Shown here piece by piece: positions 22,858 to 29,308 of a stretch of 29,308 nt of DNA; the first letter of the stretch is position 1, and every line of letters begins with the position of its first letter. Made by a program: the position numbers and the translations under genes. The stretch comes from CAYOXM01 sp964407925 (GTDB lineage Bacteria; Patescibacteriota; Patescibacteriia; SG8-24): contig CAYOXM010000015.1 of the NCBI GenBank assembly GCA_964407925.1, positions 1 to 29,308 of the forward strand, in the 5' to 3' direction. Under the pieces are notes generated by a model. It ran no database searches. It was not told the DNA's origin and was given only the letters and a program-made list of their open reading frames with translations.

Positions 22858-22923
22858 GGCCTGTCGGCGGGTAAACCCGAGTCGGAGCGAGGGCTCGACC
22901 CGAGGTCGAGCCGCCGACAGGCC
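22858..22923. repeat. Nested inverted repeat downstream of pilT
   Basis: A perfect 13-bp outer stem GGCCTGTCGGCGG/CCGCCGACAGGCC (22858-22870 with 22911-22923) encloses a CTCGACC/GGTCGAG hairpin. It starts 11 bp past the pilT stop and has no T tract. It may stabilise the mRNA 3' end or be a REP-like element. The rest of 22801-22934 is non-coding. Confidence 0.65.
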
Positions 22924-22934
22924 TGCTCCGGCGA

Positions 22935-24038
22935 TCACCACCCCTTCTTCTTTTTCGTGCCCCCATCATCCTCGCCGAGCGGCTCGTTCCCGATGACGTA
23001 CTGCTGGGCGATTTCGCGCTCGACGAGCCCTTCCTTGATGAGCCGTCCGAGGTCCTGCGCGAGCGTCGTCATCCCCTCGGACGCGGACGTCTGCAAGACG
23101 TTCTTGATCTGCGGAATCTTGTTCTCGCGGATGAGGTTCGCGACCGCGGGGGTGTTCACGAGAATCTCGCGCGCGGCGACCCGGCCGCCGCCGATCTTCG
23201 GCAGGAGCTGCTGGGAAATGACGCCGCGGAGGGTGAGCGCCAGCTGCGAACGGACCTGGCTCTGCTGGTTCGGCGGGAAGGCGTCGATGATGCGGTCGAT
23301 GGTCTGCGCCGCGCTGTAGGTGTGAAGCGTGGCGAAAGCCAAGTGACCGGTCTCGGCGATGGTGAGCGTCGTGCCGATGGTATCCATGTCGCGCATTTCG
23401 CCGACCATCACCACGTCGGGGTCCTGACGGAGGATGTGCTTGAGGCCTTCGCCGAAAGTGAGGAAGTCCTGTCCCAGCTGGCGCTGGCGCACCGCGCCCA
23501 TCTTGTGGTTGAAGAGGAACTCGATCGGATCCTCGAGCGTGATGATGTTCACGGGTTCCGTGCCGTTAATCTTGTCGATCATCGCGGCGAGCGTCGTGGA
23601 TTTGCCTGAACCGGTCGGACCGGTGACGAGCACGAGCCCGTGCGGGTACTCGGTCATCCGCTGGACGATCGGCGGCAGCTCGAGCGAATCCATCGACGGG
23701 ATTTCCGACGGAATCGTACGCGCGGACATGGCGATGTTCGTCTTCTCCCAGTGGAGGTTGACGCGGAAGCGCTTGCCGGAAGCGATCTGGTGGGCGACGT
23801 CGAGCTCCTTGGTCTCGATGAGCCGCTGCTTTTCGACTTCGGTGAGGAGGCAGAACACGAGTTCCTTCGCCGCATCGGACGTGAGCACTTTCGCCCCCTC
23901 GATCGGCACGAGGTCGCCGGCGATGCGGAGGAGCGGCGGCTTGCCCACGACGATATGGATGTCCGACGCCTCCTTGCTGACGGCGATGTCGAACAGCTTG
24001 TCCATCACTTGTAGCGCGTTGCTGGCGGTCGTGCTCAT
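22935..24038 (-). CDS. pilT: PilT-type pilus retraction ATPase
   Basis: A 367-aa protein of the usual length. The N-terminal PAS-like domain carries ASDIHIVVGKPPLLRIAGDL. The core has Walker A GPTGSGKSTTLAAMID, Asp box LEDPIEFLF, Walker B DPDVVMVGEMRDMDTI and His box GHLAFATLHTYSAAQTIDR. It lacks the zinc cysteines of PilB. The C-terminus ends in a basic KKKKGW tail. It would hydrolyse ATP to depolymerise the fibre made by the pilB/pilC cluster about 7 kb away. It is transcribed alone: a terminator lies directly upstream and another downstream. A TATGGT box lies 14 bp before the ATG, so the leader would be very short. Confidence 0.95.
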   Translation of the reverse strand: MSTTASNALQVMDKLFDIAVSKEASDIHIVVGKPPLLRIAGDLVPIEGAKVLTSDAAKELVFCLLTEVEKQRLIETKELDVAHQIASGKRFRVNLHWEKTNIAMSARTIPSEIPSMDSLELPPIVQRMTEYPHGLVLVTGPTGSGKSTTLAAMIDKINGTEPVNIITLEDPIEFLFNHKMGAVRQRQLGQDFLTFGEGLKHILRQDPDVVMVGEMRDMDTIGTTLTIAETGHLAFATLHTYSAAQTIDRIIDAFPPNQQSQVRSQLALTLRGVISQQLLPKIGGGRVAAREILVNTPAVANLIRENKIPQIKNVLQTSASEGMTTLAQDLGRLIKEGLVEREIAQQYVIGNEPLGEDDGGTKKKKGW

Positions 24039-24057
24039 ACGCCGTCACTCTACCATA

Positions 24058-24083
24058 CAAAAAGCCGGCCCGACAGGCCGGCT
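24058..24083 (-). terminator. Intrinsic terminator of rnc
   Basis: AGCCGGCC/GGCCGGCT (8 bp, 5-nt loop, 24063-24083) is followed on the minus strand by TTTTTG, 6 bp past the rnc stop. It leaves only about 20 bp to the pilT start. Confidence 0.85.
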
Positions 24084-24089
24084 CTCCCG

Positions 24090-24782
24090 TCACCAGTTTT
24101 TCTCCCGCAGGCCCGCTTCGGCGGCGGCGATCTGCGCCTCCTGCTTCGAGGTTCCGACGCCGGTCGCCACGAGCTCGTCGCCCAGGTAGACGCCGACCGT
24201 GAATTCCTTGGCGTGATCAGGCCCCTTCTCGTCCATGACGCGGTAGGTCGGCGTGACGCCGACGCGCTCCTGGGCGGATTCCTGGAAGCGGCTCTTCGGA
24301 TCGAGGTGCAGCTTGTTGTCGAGCACGTGCTGCAGGCGCGACAGCACGAACCGGTCGATGAACTCCCGGACCGGACCGATGCCCTGATCGAGATACATCG
24401 CGCCGATGACCGCCTCGATGGCGTTCGCGAGGATGTACATCCGCGCCTTGCTCTTCGCGTCCTTCGACTCGCCGTGCGACAAGTAGAGGTAGGACTCGAT
24501 GTCCATCTCCCCCGCGATGTCGGCGAGCATCCGCGCGTTCACGAGCGCCGCGCGCCAGTTGGTGAGCTCGCCTTCGGGGTTGGGATAGTTCCGGTACAGG
24601 TGCTCGGTCACGACGAGCTCGAGGACCGCGTCGCCGAGGAACTCGAGCCGCTCGTTGTGCCCCATCGGAAACGAGGGGTGCTCGTTGAGATACGAACGGT
24701 GGACGAACGCCTGCGTCAGGATCTGCCGGTCCTTGAACGTGAAGCCGATGCCGGCCTCGAACTTCGAGAAATCTTTCATCAT
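24090..24782 (-). CDS. rnc: Ribonuclease III
   Basis: A 230-aa protein. The endonuclease domain (about residues 1-155) contains the signature NERLEFLGDAVLE with the first Mg2+ ligands. A C-terminal dsRNA-binding domain (about 160-230) ends in GTSKQEAQIAAAEAGLREKNW. The second catalytic motif reads ILANAIEAVIGAMYLD, so the usual Asp in ILAD is Asn while the following Glu remains. This may be a lineage variant rather than loss of function. It processes rRNA precursors and double-stranded RNA. The start may be either of two adjacent ATGs (24782 or 24779). It follows nusB after a 200-bp repeat-rich spacer. Confidence 0.95.
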   Translation of the reverse strand: MMKDFSKFEAGIGFTFKDRQILTQAFVHRSYLNEHPSFPMGHNERLEFLGDAVLELVVTEHLYRNYPNPEGELTNWRAALVNARMLADIAGEMDIESYLYLSHGESKDAKSKARMYILANAIEAVIGAMYLDQGIGPVREFIDRFVLSRLQHVLDNKLHLDPKSRFQESAQERVGVTPTYRVMDEKGPDHAKEFTVGVYLGDELVATGVGTSKQEAQIAAAEAGLREKNW

Positions 24783-24815
24783 GCCGCTTCAGACGCGACC
24801 CCGTCGGGCCGCGCG

Positions 24816-24862
24816 CGAAGCGAGCAATCGTCAATCGTCCGTCATCCTCCGCGGGAGGATGA
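24816..24862. repeat. CAATCGT heptad pair and hairpin in the nusB-rnc spacer
   Basis: Two CAATCGT units stand in tandem. They are followed by a 9-bp perfect hairpin TCATCCTCC/GGAGGATGA with a 3-nt loop (24842-24862). No gene is seen in 24783-24984; besides these it holds one copy of the 51-nt dispersed repeat. Confidence 0.6.
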
Positions 24863-24942
24863 GAGACCATTTGCGATGCTCGCGGTTGAATTATCGGCGC
24901 GGACGCCGGCTCACTCGTGCGTTCCCGCATCGACCGGCGCGT

Positions 24943-24993
24943 GGCGCCGCTCGCGCGGGATGACGCGCGCGGAAGAAATGCGCGTCATTTCTT
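24943..24993 (-). repeat. 51-nt dispersed hairpin repeat, copy B (3' end of nusB)
   Basis: The ungapped partner of 16061-16111. The hairpin ATGACGCGC/GCGCGTCAT (24960-24968 with 24980-24988, 11-nt loop) overlaps the nusB TGA, the same placement relative to a stop codon as copy A. Stem length and loop length are conserved while stem sequence changes in pairs. Confidence 0.7.
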
Positions 24994-25515
24994 CTTCTTT
25001 TTCTCGGACGGCTCCTCGGCCTTCTCCTCCGCCTTCGGCTCGCCTTCCTTCGGTTCCTTCTTCGGCTTCTCCACCTTGTCGACCTCCTTCACTTCGCCCT
25101 TCACCACCATGTCCTTGTAGATGGCGCCGAGCACGCCGTTCACGAACCGACCCGACGACTCGCCGCCGAACGTCTTGGCGAGCTCGATCGCCTCGTTGAT
25201 GGCGACCTTCGACGGGATCGATTCCGAGAACTTCAGCTCGTACACCCCGATGCGCAGAATGTTGCGGTCGACGTTCGTGATCTGCTCGATCGGCCAGTCC
25301 GGCGCGTACTTCGTGATGATGGCGTCGATCTTCGCGGCGTTCGCGATGACGTTGTCGACGAGCTCGGTCACGAAACCCTTGTCGTCGAAATCCGGCGCGA
25401 ACTCGTTCAGGTTGGACGTGATGACGTCGGCGACCTGTTCCGTCTGTTTCCCCGTGAAGTCCCACTGGTAGAGGGACTGCATGGCGATTGTCCGAGCGAG
25501 GTGGCGGTTAGACAT
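24985..25515 (-). CDS. nusB: Transcription antitermination factor NusB with charged tail
   Basis: A 176-aa protein. Residues 1 to about 140 match NusB: NRHLARTIAMQSLYQWDF at the start, then NVDRNILRIGVYELKF and the conserved AINEAIELAKTFG...RFVNGVLGAI. NusB pairs with NusE (S10) on boxA RNA during rRNA transcription. The last ~35 residues are an unusual Lys/Glu/Pro tail ending in five Lys, making it longer than typical NusB (about 140 aa). The order rpmF-nusB-rnc links ribosome assembly and rRNA processing. The leader CCCACGCACCCT before the ATG is identical to that of the pilin gene at 1246. Confidence 0.94.
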   Translation of the reverse strand: MSNRHLARTIAMQSLYQWDFTGKQTEQVADVITSNLNEFAPDFDDKGFVTELVDNVIANAAKIDAIITKYAPDWPIEQITNVDRNILRIGVYELKFSESIPSKVAINEAIELAKTFGGESSGRFVNGVLGAIYKDMVVKGEVKEVDKVEKPKKEPKEGEPKAEEKAEEPSEKKKKK

Positions 25516-25560
25516 AGGGTGCGTGGGCTAAATGAACGATGAGTAGTTATCGACGGTACG

Positions 25561-25587
25561 AAAGGACGTGCGGCAACGCGCACGTCC
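25561..25587 (-). terminator. Hairpin between rpmF and nusB
   Basis: GGACGTGCG/CGCACGTCC (9 bp, 6-nt loop) lies just past the rpmF stop. On the minus side only TTTCGT follows, so it may attenuate rather than stop transcription into nusB. Confidence 0.5.
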
Positions 25588-25593
25588 TGCCGG

Positions 25594-25812
25594 CTACGCG
25601 CCGGCTTCGTTTTTCGTTTTCTTCTTGGCAAGGGGGCTCGCGAGATTCAGCACTTTCCGTCCAGCGTACGTTCCGCAGCTGGGGCAGGCGCGGTGCGGCA
25701 TCATCGGTTCCTTGCACTTGGGGCAGGCGGCGAGCGTCAGCTTCTTCAAGGCGAAGTGCGCCGCGCGGCGGCGCTTGTGCGAGCTCGTCCTGCGATGGCC
25801 GGGGAGACCCAT
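25594..25812 (-). CDS. rpmF: 50S ribosomal protein L32
   Basis: A 72-aa protein. The basic N-terminus contains the L32 hallmark HRRTSSHKRRRAAHF. A zinc ribbon (CPKC ... CPSC) follows and then YAGRKVL, as in L32 of the four-Cys type. The C-terminus is extended and basic. A structural protein of the large ribosomal subunit. It has the best promoter in the window and probably leads an operon with nusB and possibly rnc. Confidence 0.96.
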   Translation of the reverse strand: MGLPGHRRTSSHKRRRAAHFALKKLTLAACPKCKEPMMPHRACPSCGTYAGRKVLNLASPLAKKKTKNEAGA

Positions 25813-25852
25813 AGTTTCAGCGATTCCGTCCTCCTGGAATTAAGGTGCGTTG

Positions 25853-25881
25853 ACCATACCAGCCCTCGGTCCGGCTGTCAA
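25853..25881 (-). promoter_or_regulatory. Promoter of rpmF
   Basis: The minus strand shows a perfect TTGACA, a 17-nt spacer and TATGGT. The start would lie about 35 nt upstream of the ATG at 25812. Confidence 0.75.
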
Positions 25882-25896
25882 TCCTTGGGCTAAGGA

Positions 25897-25926
25897 TAAA
25901 GAAAAACCGCCCCGCGAGCGGGGCGG
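25897..25926 (-). terminator. Intrinsic terminator of the lipid kinase gene
   Basis: CCGCCCCG-CGAG-CGGGGCGG (8 bp, tetraloop) is followed on the minus strand by TTTTTCTTT, a few bp past the stop at 25931. Confidence 0.9.
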
Positions 25927-25930
25927 CGTC

Positions 25931-27022
25931 TTAGCCGGTAATGAACGTGAGCCGCGGCCCGCATTCGAGCGTGTCGCGGAACGTGGGAGCGCAGAGTTCG
26001 CCGTTGATCGTCGCGACGGTCGGCTCTTCGTATTCGATCGTGAGCCGCGGAACGACGGCGTCGAACGAATGCGGGAGCGGGAGGCCTGACCAGAGCGCGC
26101 CGAGCGTCGTCGGCAGCATGAACTGCCAGAACGAGAGCTGCGTCGACCGGAGCATGAAGTGCCCCGGACGGCTCATGGCGTCGGGCATGCCGCGCATGCC
26201 CATGCCGAGCTGGTCGACGGTCGCGACCATGATGCCGGTGTGCTTCATGAACGGCGCGACGGGAGGGTCGTGCCCTTCGGGAAGGCCGATGCGGGCGTAG
26301 ACCGGACGCGTCAGGCTCTTGCGAAGCTTGCGCGACCAGAAGGCGGACGCGATCACCTTGAGCGCGCGCCACGGTCCGAGGCCTTCCTTCGCGACCTTCC
26401 CGCCGCAGCGCGGACAGTCACCGCCGAGCTTCTTCCCGGCGGCCCAGCCGCAGGAAAAGCCGCAACCGTCGCGGTCCTCGCAGCGGTAGCCGACCTTCTC
26501 GTACTCCTTGAGGATGTTTACGGGGAGACCGGTGCCGTAGAGGAATCCGTAGCGGTCGCCGTTCACGCGGACGGTGTCGAGCGATGCCGTCTGGAACGGG
26601 AGAGCCGCGCCACGGCGCTGCGCCTCGAGCTTCGCCGCGATCATCTTGGCGAAGTCGACGGCGGGCATGCGCGTCAGGTCGATCGAGTGCGCGAGGTTGT
26701 TCATCGTCCCGGTCGGGACGTAGAGAAGGCTCGGGAGCGGCGCCTTCATCGCGTCGTACTTCTGGATGAGGCGCGTCACCATCTGGTGCGCGGACCCGTC
26801 GCCGCCGGCCCACGCCACGATGTCGGGACGGTCGACGCCGATGACCTCGACGGCGTGATCGAGCTCGCGGAGCGTCGCGGTGTCGTAGTGGCGGTACGGC
26901 GTCGCGAGAATCGAGCCGATGACCTTTCCGAGGCCGGCGCGGGGAGTACCCCTGCCGGCGTTCTTGTTCGTCACGACGGTGACCTTCGTCGCCTTCGGGG
27001 CGGGCTTCGGTTCAGGAATCAC
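25931..27022 (-). CDS. Diacylglycerol-kinase-family lipid kinase with inserted Cys-rich segment
   Basis: A 363-aa protein starting with GTG (AAGGAGG 6-7 bp upstream is the best ribosome site here). The DAGK catalytic domain shows NKNAGRG, the glycine loop WAGGDGSAHQMVT and PTGTMNNLAHSIDL. The second domain ends in a beta sandwich with ATINGEL (family DGE/NGE-type motif), as in YegS/BmrU lipid kinases. The family phosphorylates lipid hydroxyls with ATP at the membrane; the substrate is not evident. Odd: residues about 181-207 contain five Cys (C(x5)C(x3)C ... CPRC) like a zinc ribbon, inserted between the two domains. Single-gene unit with its own terminator. Confidence 0.88.
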   Translation of the reverse strand: MIPEPKPAPKATKVTVVTNKNAGRGTPRAGLGKVIGSILATPYRHYDTATLRELDHAVEVIGVDRPDIVAWAGGDGSAHQMVTRLIQKYDAMKAPLPSLLYVPTGTMNNLAHSIDLTRMPAVDFAKMIAAKLEAQRRGAALPFQTASLDTVRVNGDRYGFLYGTGLPVNILKEYEKVGYRCEDRDGCGFSCGWAAGKKLGGDCPRCGGKVAKEGLGPWRALKVIASAFWSRKLRKSLTRPVYARIGLPEGHDPPVAPFMKHTGIMVATVDQLGMGMRGMPDAMSRPGHFMLRSTQLSFWQFMLPTTLGALWSGLPLPHSFDAVVPRLTIEYEEPTVATINGELCAPTFRDTLECGPRLTFITG

Positions 27023-27094
27023 GGCGTGCCTCCTTCAGGTACGTGCGCGTTGTACGGTCAAAGAACGACTGCCGGACAGCGTAGCCGAAACGGC

Positions 27095-27133
27095 CAAAAA
27101 ATCAACCCCGCGTCCTCATGCGGGCGCGGGGTT
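27095..27133 (-). terminator. Intrinsic terminator of the DUF1189-like gene
   Basis: AACCCCGCG/CGCGGGGTT (9 bp, 12-nt loop) is followed by TTTTTT on the minus side. The plus side also has TTTTT. It ends the gene whose stop is at 27163. Confidence 0.85.
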
Positions 27134-27162
27134 CGGGTTTTTCATTTGGCCGGCTCCGGCGA

Positions 27163-28068
27163 TCACGACGGACGCGCCGGTTTCCCGCCCTCGCGCCGCG
27201 CGATTTTCCTGACCCTTTTCTGCCGCGGCGGCGCCGGGGGATCGGGCGGCGGAACGGGACTCGTCCTTTCGTCGGCGATGACGGCGATGACGAACAGGGC
27301 GAACACGACGGTGAAGACGAACGGCACGCGTGCGCCGGCCGCCACGAAGGCGAGGTTCAGCAGGTACGGCAACGTGACGGCATGGAAGCTGACCGCCACC
27401 CACTGCGCGTACCGCATGCCGACGCCGACGAGCCGGCCGAGCGCGGTGGCCGCGAGCGCCATGAGCAGGGCGAACGTGAGCGACGACGCGAGGGAGAACA
27501 CCCAGAACAGGACGGCCAAGACCGCGTACGCGACGAGCGCGGCTGGAAGTGCGTATGCCCGCATCCAAGCGAGCACATCGTCCTTGCCGTACGAAAAATC
27601 GGGGGCGTCCTTCAGCGGATACGTCCGCCACGCGCCCTCATCGGCCATGAAAATCGCCTCGCGGCCGACGTACAAGCCGCCCTTTTCCCCGAAATCAGGC
27701 GGCGGCGAAAATCCCGCGTAGCCCTCGTCGAGGACGACGGGGAAGGACGACTTCTCGTCCCCGAACCGCTGCGGCGACGGGAGGGAGGTGGAGAATTGTC
27801 CGGCGCGCACCGTGACGCGCGCACCGTCCGGCACCGCCCGCGCGATGCCGCGCTCGACTTCGCCGACCGTCCGCACCAAGCCGGGGACGGCGGCAAACGC
27901 GGCGAGGAAGACGACTGCCGCGTGAAAGGCGATGACGTACGCGAGCGCGCGCGTCCACGGCGCTCGGCGGATGTCGCGGTACAGCTCCATGTCGTAACTG
28001 CTCCGGACGACGGTGACGAAAAACCGTCCGATGCCGTTGATGCCGCGCGAGAGGAGGTTCATGGCCAT
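27163..28068 (-). CDS. DUF1189-like multi-pass membrane protein
   Basis: A 301-aa protein from ATG 28068 (28062 is also possible). The N-terminal block FFVTVVRSSYDMELYRDI fits the DUF1189 entry motif (SFYSPELYRD-type). One membrane helix follows (about residues 38-60), then a ~110-residue outer domain. Three or four C-terminal helices come next (about 165-265), then a basic Pro-rich tail. The function of DUF1189 proteins is not established. It is a single gene between gyrA and a lipid kinase with its own terminator. A TATCAT box just upstream of the start would make it nearly leaderless. Confidence 0.78.
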   Translation of the reverse strand: MAMNLLSRGINGIGRFFVTVVRSSYDMELYRDIRRAPWTRALAYVIAFHAAVVFLAAFAAVPGLVRTVGEVERGIARAVPDGARVTVRAGQFSTSLPSPQRFGDEKSSFPVVLDEGYAGFSPPPDFGEKGGLYVGREAIFMADEGAWRTYPLKDAPDFSYGKDDVLAWMRAYALPAALVAYAVLAVLFWVFSLASSLTFALLMALAATALGRLVGVGMRYAQWVAVSFHAVTLPYLLNLAFVAAGARVPFVFTVVFALFVIAVIADERTSPVPPPDPPAPPRQKRVRKIARREGGKPARPS

Positions 28069-28090
28069 ATGATAACAGGTCAAAGCTTCA

Positions 28091-28171
28091 AAGGTTAGAG
28101 GTTAGAGCGGGTCAGGAAAACAAAGCGGCGGTCCGGGGTTTCCGGGCCGCCGCTTTTCAGCTCTAACCTTT
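28091..28171. repeat. GGTTAGA-type inverted spacer repeat around the gyrA terminator
   Basis: AAAGGTTAGAG (with two tandem GGTTAGA units) at 28091-28108 and its inverse CTCTAACCTTT at 28161-28171 flank the terminator hairpin. The spacer downstream of pilB (14240-14300) has the same arms, including GCTTTGAC next to one of them. Confidence 0.65.
28115..28156 (-). terminator. Intrinsic terminator of gyrA
   Basis: AAAGCGGCGG/CCGCCGCTTT (10 bp) has an inner CCGG pairing and is followed on the minus strand by TGTTTTCC, about 20 bp past the gyrA stop. Confidence 0.8.
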
Positions 28172-28174
28172 CGG

Positions 28175-29308
28175 TCAGACGAGCGCCACGCTCGCGATGC
28201 CGTCCTTCTCCTCCTTGAACTTCATGATTCGGACGCCCTGCGTGTCGCGGCCGAGGGTCGAGATGGACGCGATCGGCACGCGGATGACCTGGCCCTTCTC
28301 GGAGATGGCGAGCAGGTCGCGCTCCTCCTTGGAGTTGATGACCATCGCCATGACGATCTTGCCGGTCTTGTCCGTGACGTGGGCGGTCTTGATGCCCGAG
28401 CCGCCGCGGCCCTGCGTCTTGTACTGGTCGAGGCCGGTACGCTTTCCGTACCCGCGGTCCATGACCACGAGCAGTTCGTACACGCTCTTCTTCTCGTCGT
28501 CGGCGAGGACGATGTCCATGCCGACCACGCGGTCCTTGCCCTTGAGGCGCACGCCGCGCACGCCGGCCGCGGTGCGGCCCATCGGGCGGACGTCCTTCTC
28601 GAGGAAACGGATGGACTGGCCTTCCGCGGTGACGATCATCACCGCGTCCTTGCCGGTCGACGGCTTGACCCACTCGAGCACGTCGTCGGGCCGCAGCTTG
28701 ATGGCGATGAGCCCGTTCTTCCTGACGTTGGCGAAATCCTCGAGCGGCGTCTTCTTGATGTTGCCGGCGCGAGTCTGCATCATCAGGAACTTGCAGTCGG
28801 TCATGTCGTCGGTCGACAGCACCGAGGTGACCTTCTCGTTCGGCGCGAGCTGGAGGAAGTTCACGAGCGCCTGGCCCTTCGAGATGCGCGAGCCGGGCGG
28901 CACGTCATAAGCCTTCAGCTGGAACACGCGCCCGCGCGTGCTGAAGAACATCAGGTCGGCGTGCGTGTTCGTCGTGAAGAGGTGCTCGACGGCGTCCTCC
29001 TCCTTCGTCTTCACGCCGGCGACGCCCTTGCCGCCGCGTTCCTGCGTGCGGAACGTGTCGGGCGGGAGGCGCTTGATGTAGCCGTCCTGCGTGATGAGCA
29101 CGATCGTCGGCTCGTTCGGGATGAGGTCCTCGGCGGAGAACTCCTTCACGCCGTGCGGGACGATGGACGTACGGCGCTCCTGGCCGTATTTCTCCTTGAG
29201 ACCCTTCGTCTCGTCCTGGACGATGCCGAGGATGCGCTTCGGCGAGCGGAGGATGGCCTCGAGCTCCTTGATCAGCGCGAGCTTCTCCTTGAGCTCGTCC
29301 TCGATCTT
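28175..29308 (-). CDS. gyrA: DNA gyrase subunit A, C-terminal part (cut by window edge)
   Basis: 378 codons up to the window end; the start and the catalytic Tyr region lie outside. The first ~55 residues are the end of the coiled-coil tower and linker (KIEDELKEKLALIKELEAIL, SPKRILGIV, KEKYGQERRT). The rest is the C-terminal DNA-wrapping beta-pinwheel with six blades, each seen as a VLITQDGYIKRL-like strand pair. The GyrA box is QERGGKG rather than QRRGGKG. There is no acidic tail. With GyrB it supercoils DNA using ATP; the pinwheel wraps the T segment. ParC/topoisomerase IV is less likely because six complete blades and a GyrA-box-like motif are present. Confidence 0.93.
   Translation of the reverse strand, partial: KIEDELKEKLALIKELEAILRSPKRILGIVQDETKGLKEKYGQERRTSIVPHGVKEFSAEDLIPNEPTIVLITQDGYIKRLPPDTFRTQERGGKGVAGVKTKEEDAVEHLFTTNTHADLMFFSTRGRVFQLKAYDVPPGSRISKGQALVNFLQLAPNEKVTSVLSTDDMTDCKFLMMQTRAGNIKKTPLEDFANVRKNGLIAIKLRPDDVLEWVKPSTGKDAVMIVTAEGQSIRFLEKDVRPMGRTAAGVRGVRLKGKDRVVGMDIVLADDEKKSVYELLVVMDRGYGKRTGLDQYKTQGRGGSGIKTAHVTDKTGKIVMAMVINSKEERDLLAISEKGQVIRVPIASISTLGRDTQGVRIMKFKEEKDGIASVALV

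Noticed and set aside
1..29308. Recoding of TGA (code 25 as in Gracilibacteria)
   Set aside because: TGA ends many well-defined genes here (for example nusB, rnc, pilC and the receiver gene at 16103) at the expected protein length.

Overview
The window is about 29.3 kb of GC-rich, tightly packed DNA. All but two of its genes read on the minus strand. TGA is used as a normal stop. The contents suggest a Patescibacteria/CPR-type bacterium (Parcubacteria-like): a type IV pilus (T4P) cluster with PilM, PilB, PilC and PilT but no PilN, PilO, PilP or PilQ in view, a rpmF-nusB-rnc block, small genes and short spacers. This placement is inferred from gene content and order. No rRNA or marker tree was available.

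Minus strand, read from high to low coordinates. (1) 28175-29308 is the C-terminal part of gyrA, cut by the window edge, followed by a DUF1189-like membrane protein and a diacylglycerol-kinase-type lipid kinase. Each of the three ends in a good intrinsic terminator. (2) 24090-25812 is rpmF, nusB and rnc, then the retraction ATPase gene pilT (22935-24038). (3) 22341-22930 holds tRNA-Arg(UCG), a strongly folded 155-bp element whose ends copy the tRNA 3' end, and a 44-aa zinc-ribbon-like protein. (4) 20271-22227 is the only plus-strand block: two tandem paralogous Cys-rich lipoproteins with SUMF1/FGE-like domains. (5) tRNA-Lys(CUU) and a small thioredoxin-like [2Fe-2S] ferredoxin follow. (6) 1-19505 is the T4P superlocus: a large membrane histidine kinase, two single-domain response regulators, pilB, pilC, a GspH/FimT-like pseudopilin, a 2237-aa pilin-like giant, PilW-like and PilX-like minor pilins, a PilM fused to a membrane-anchored baseplate-J-like domain, a small membrane protein, and two tandem major-type prepilins (the second is cut by the window edge).

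How it fits together: PilB and PilT would power extension and retraction, PilC is the inner-membrane platform, and PilM is the cytoplasmic adaptor. Here PilM carries its own transmembrane helix and outer domain, which may stand in for PilN/PilO. The GspH, PilV-like, PilW-like and PilX-like proteins form a minor-pilin operon that would prime the fibre and sit at its tip. The PilV-position protein carries about 37 beta-propeller-type repeats and five copies of a roughly 100-aa beta domain, so it is the best candidate for a giant pilus-tip adhesin. The kinase and two receiver proteins directly upstream of pilB probably control pilus activity. The kinase has Arg where the phospho-accepting His is expected.

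Other signals: a recurrent extended -10 promoter (TGC-TAnAnT) in front of T4P genes, a 51-nt dispersed hairpin repeat with compensatory changes overlapping two stop codons, and spacer elements built from 7-nt repeats.
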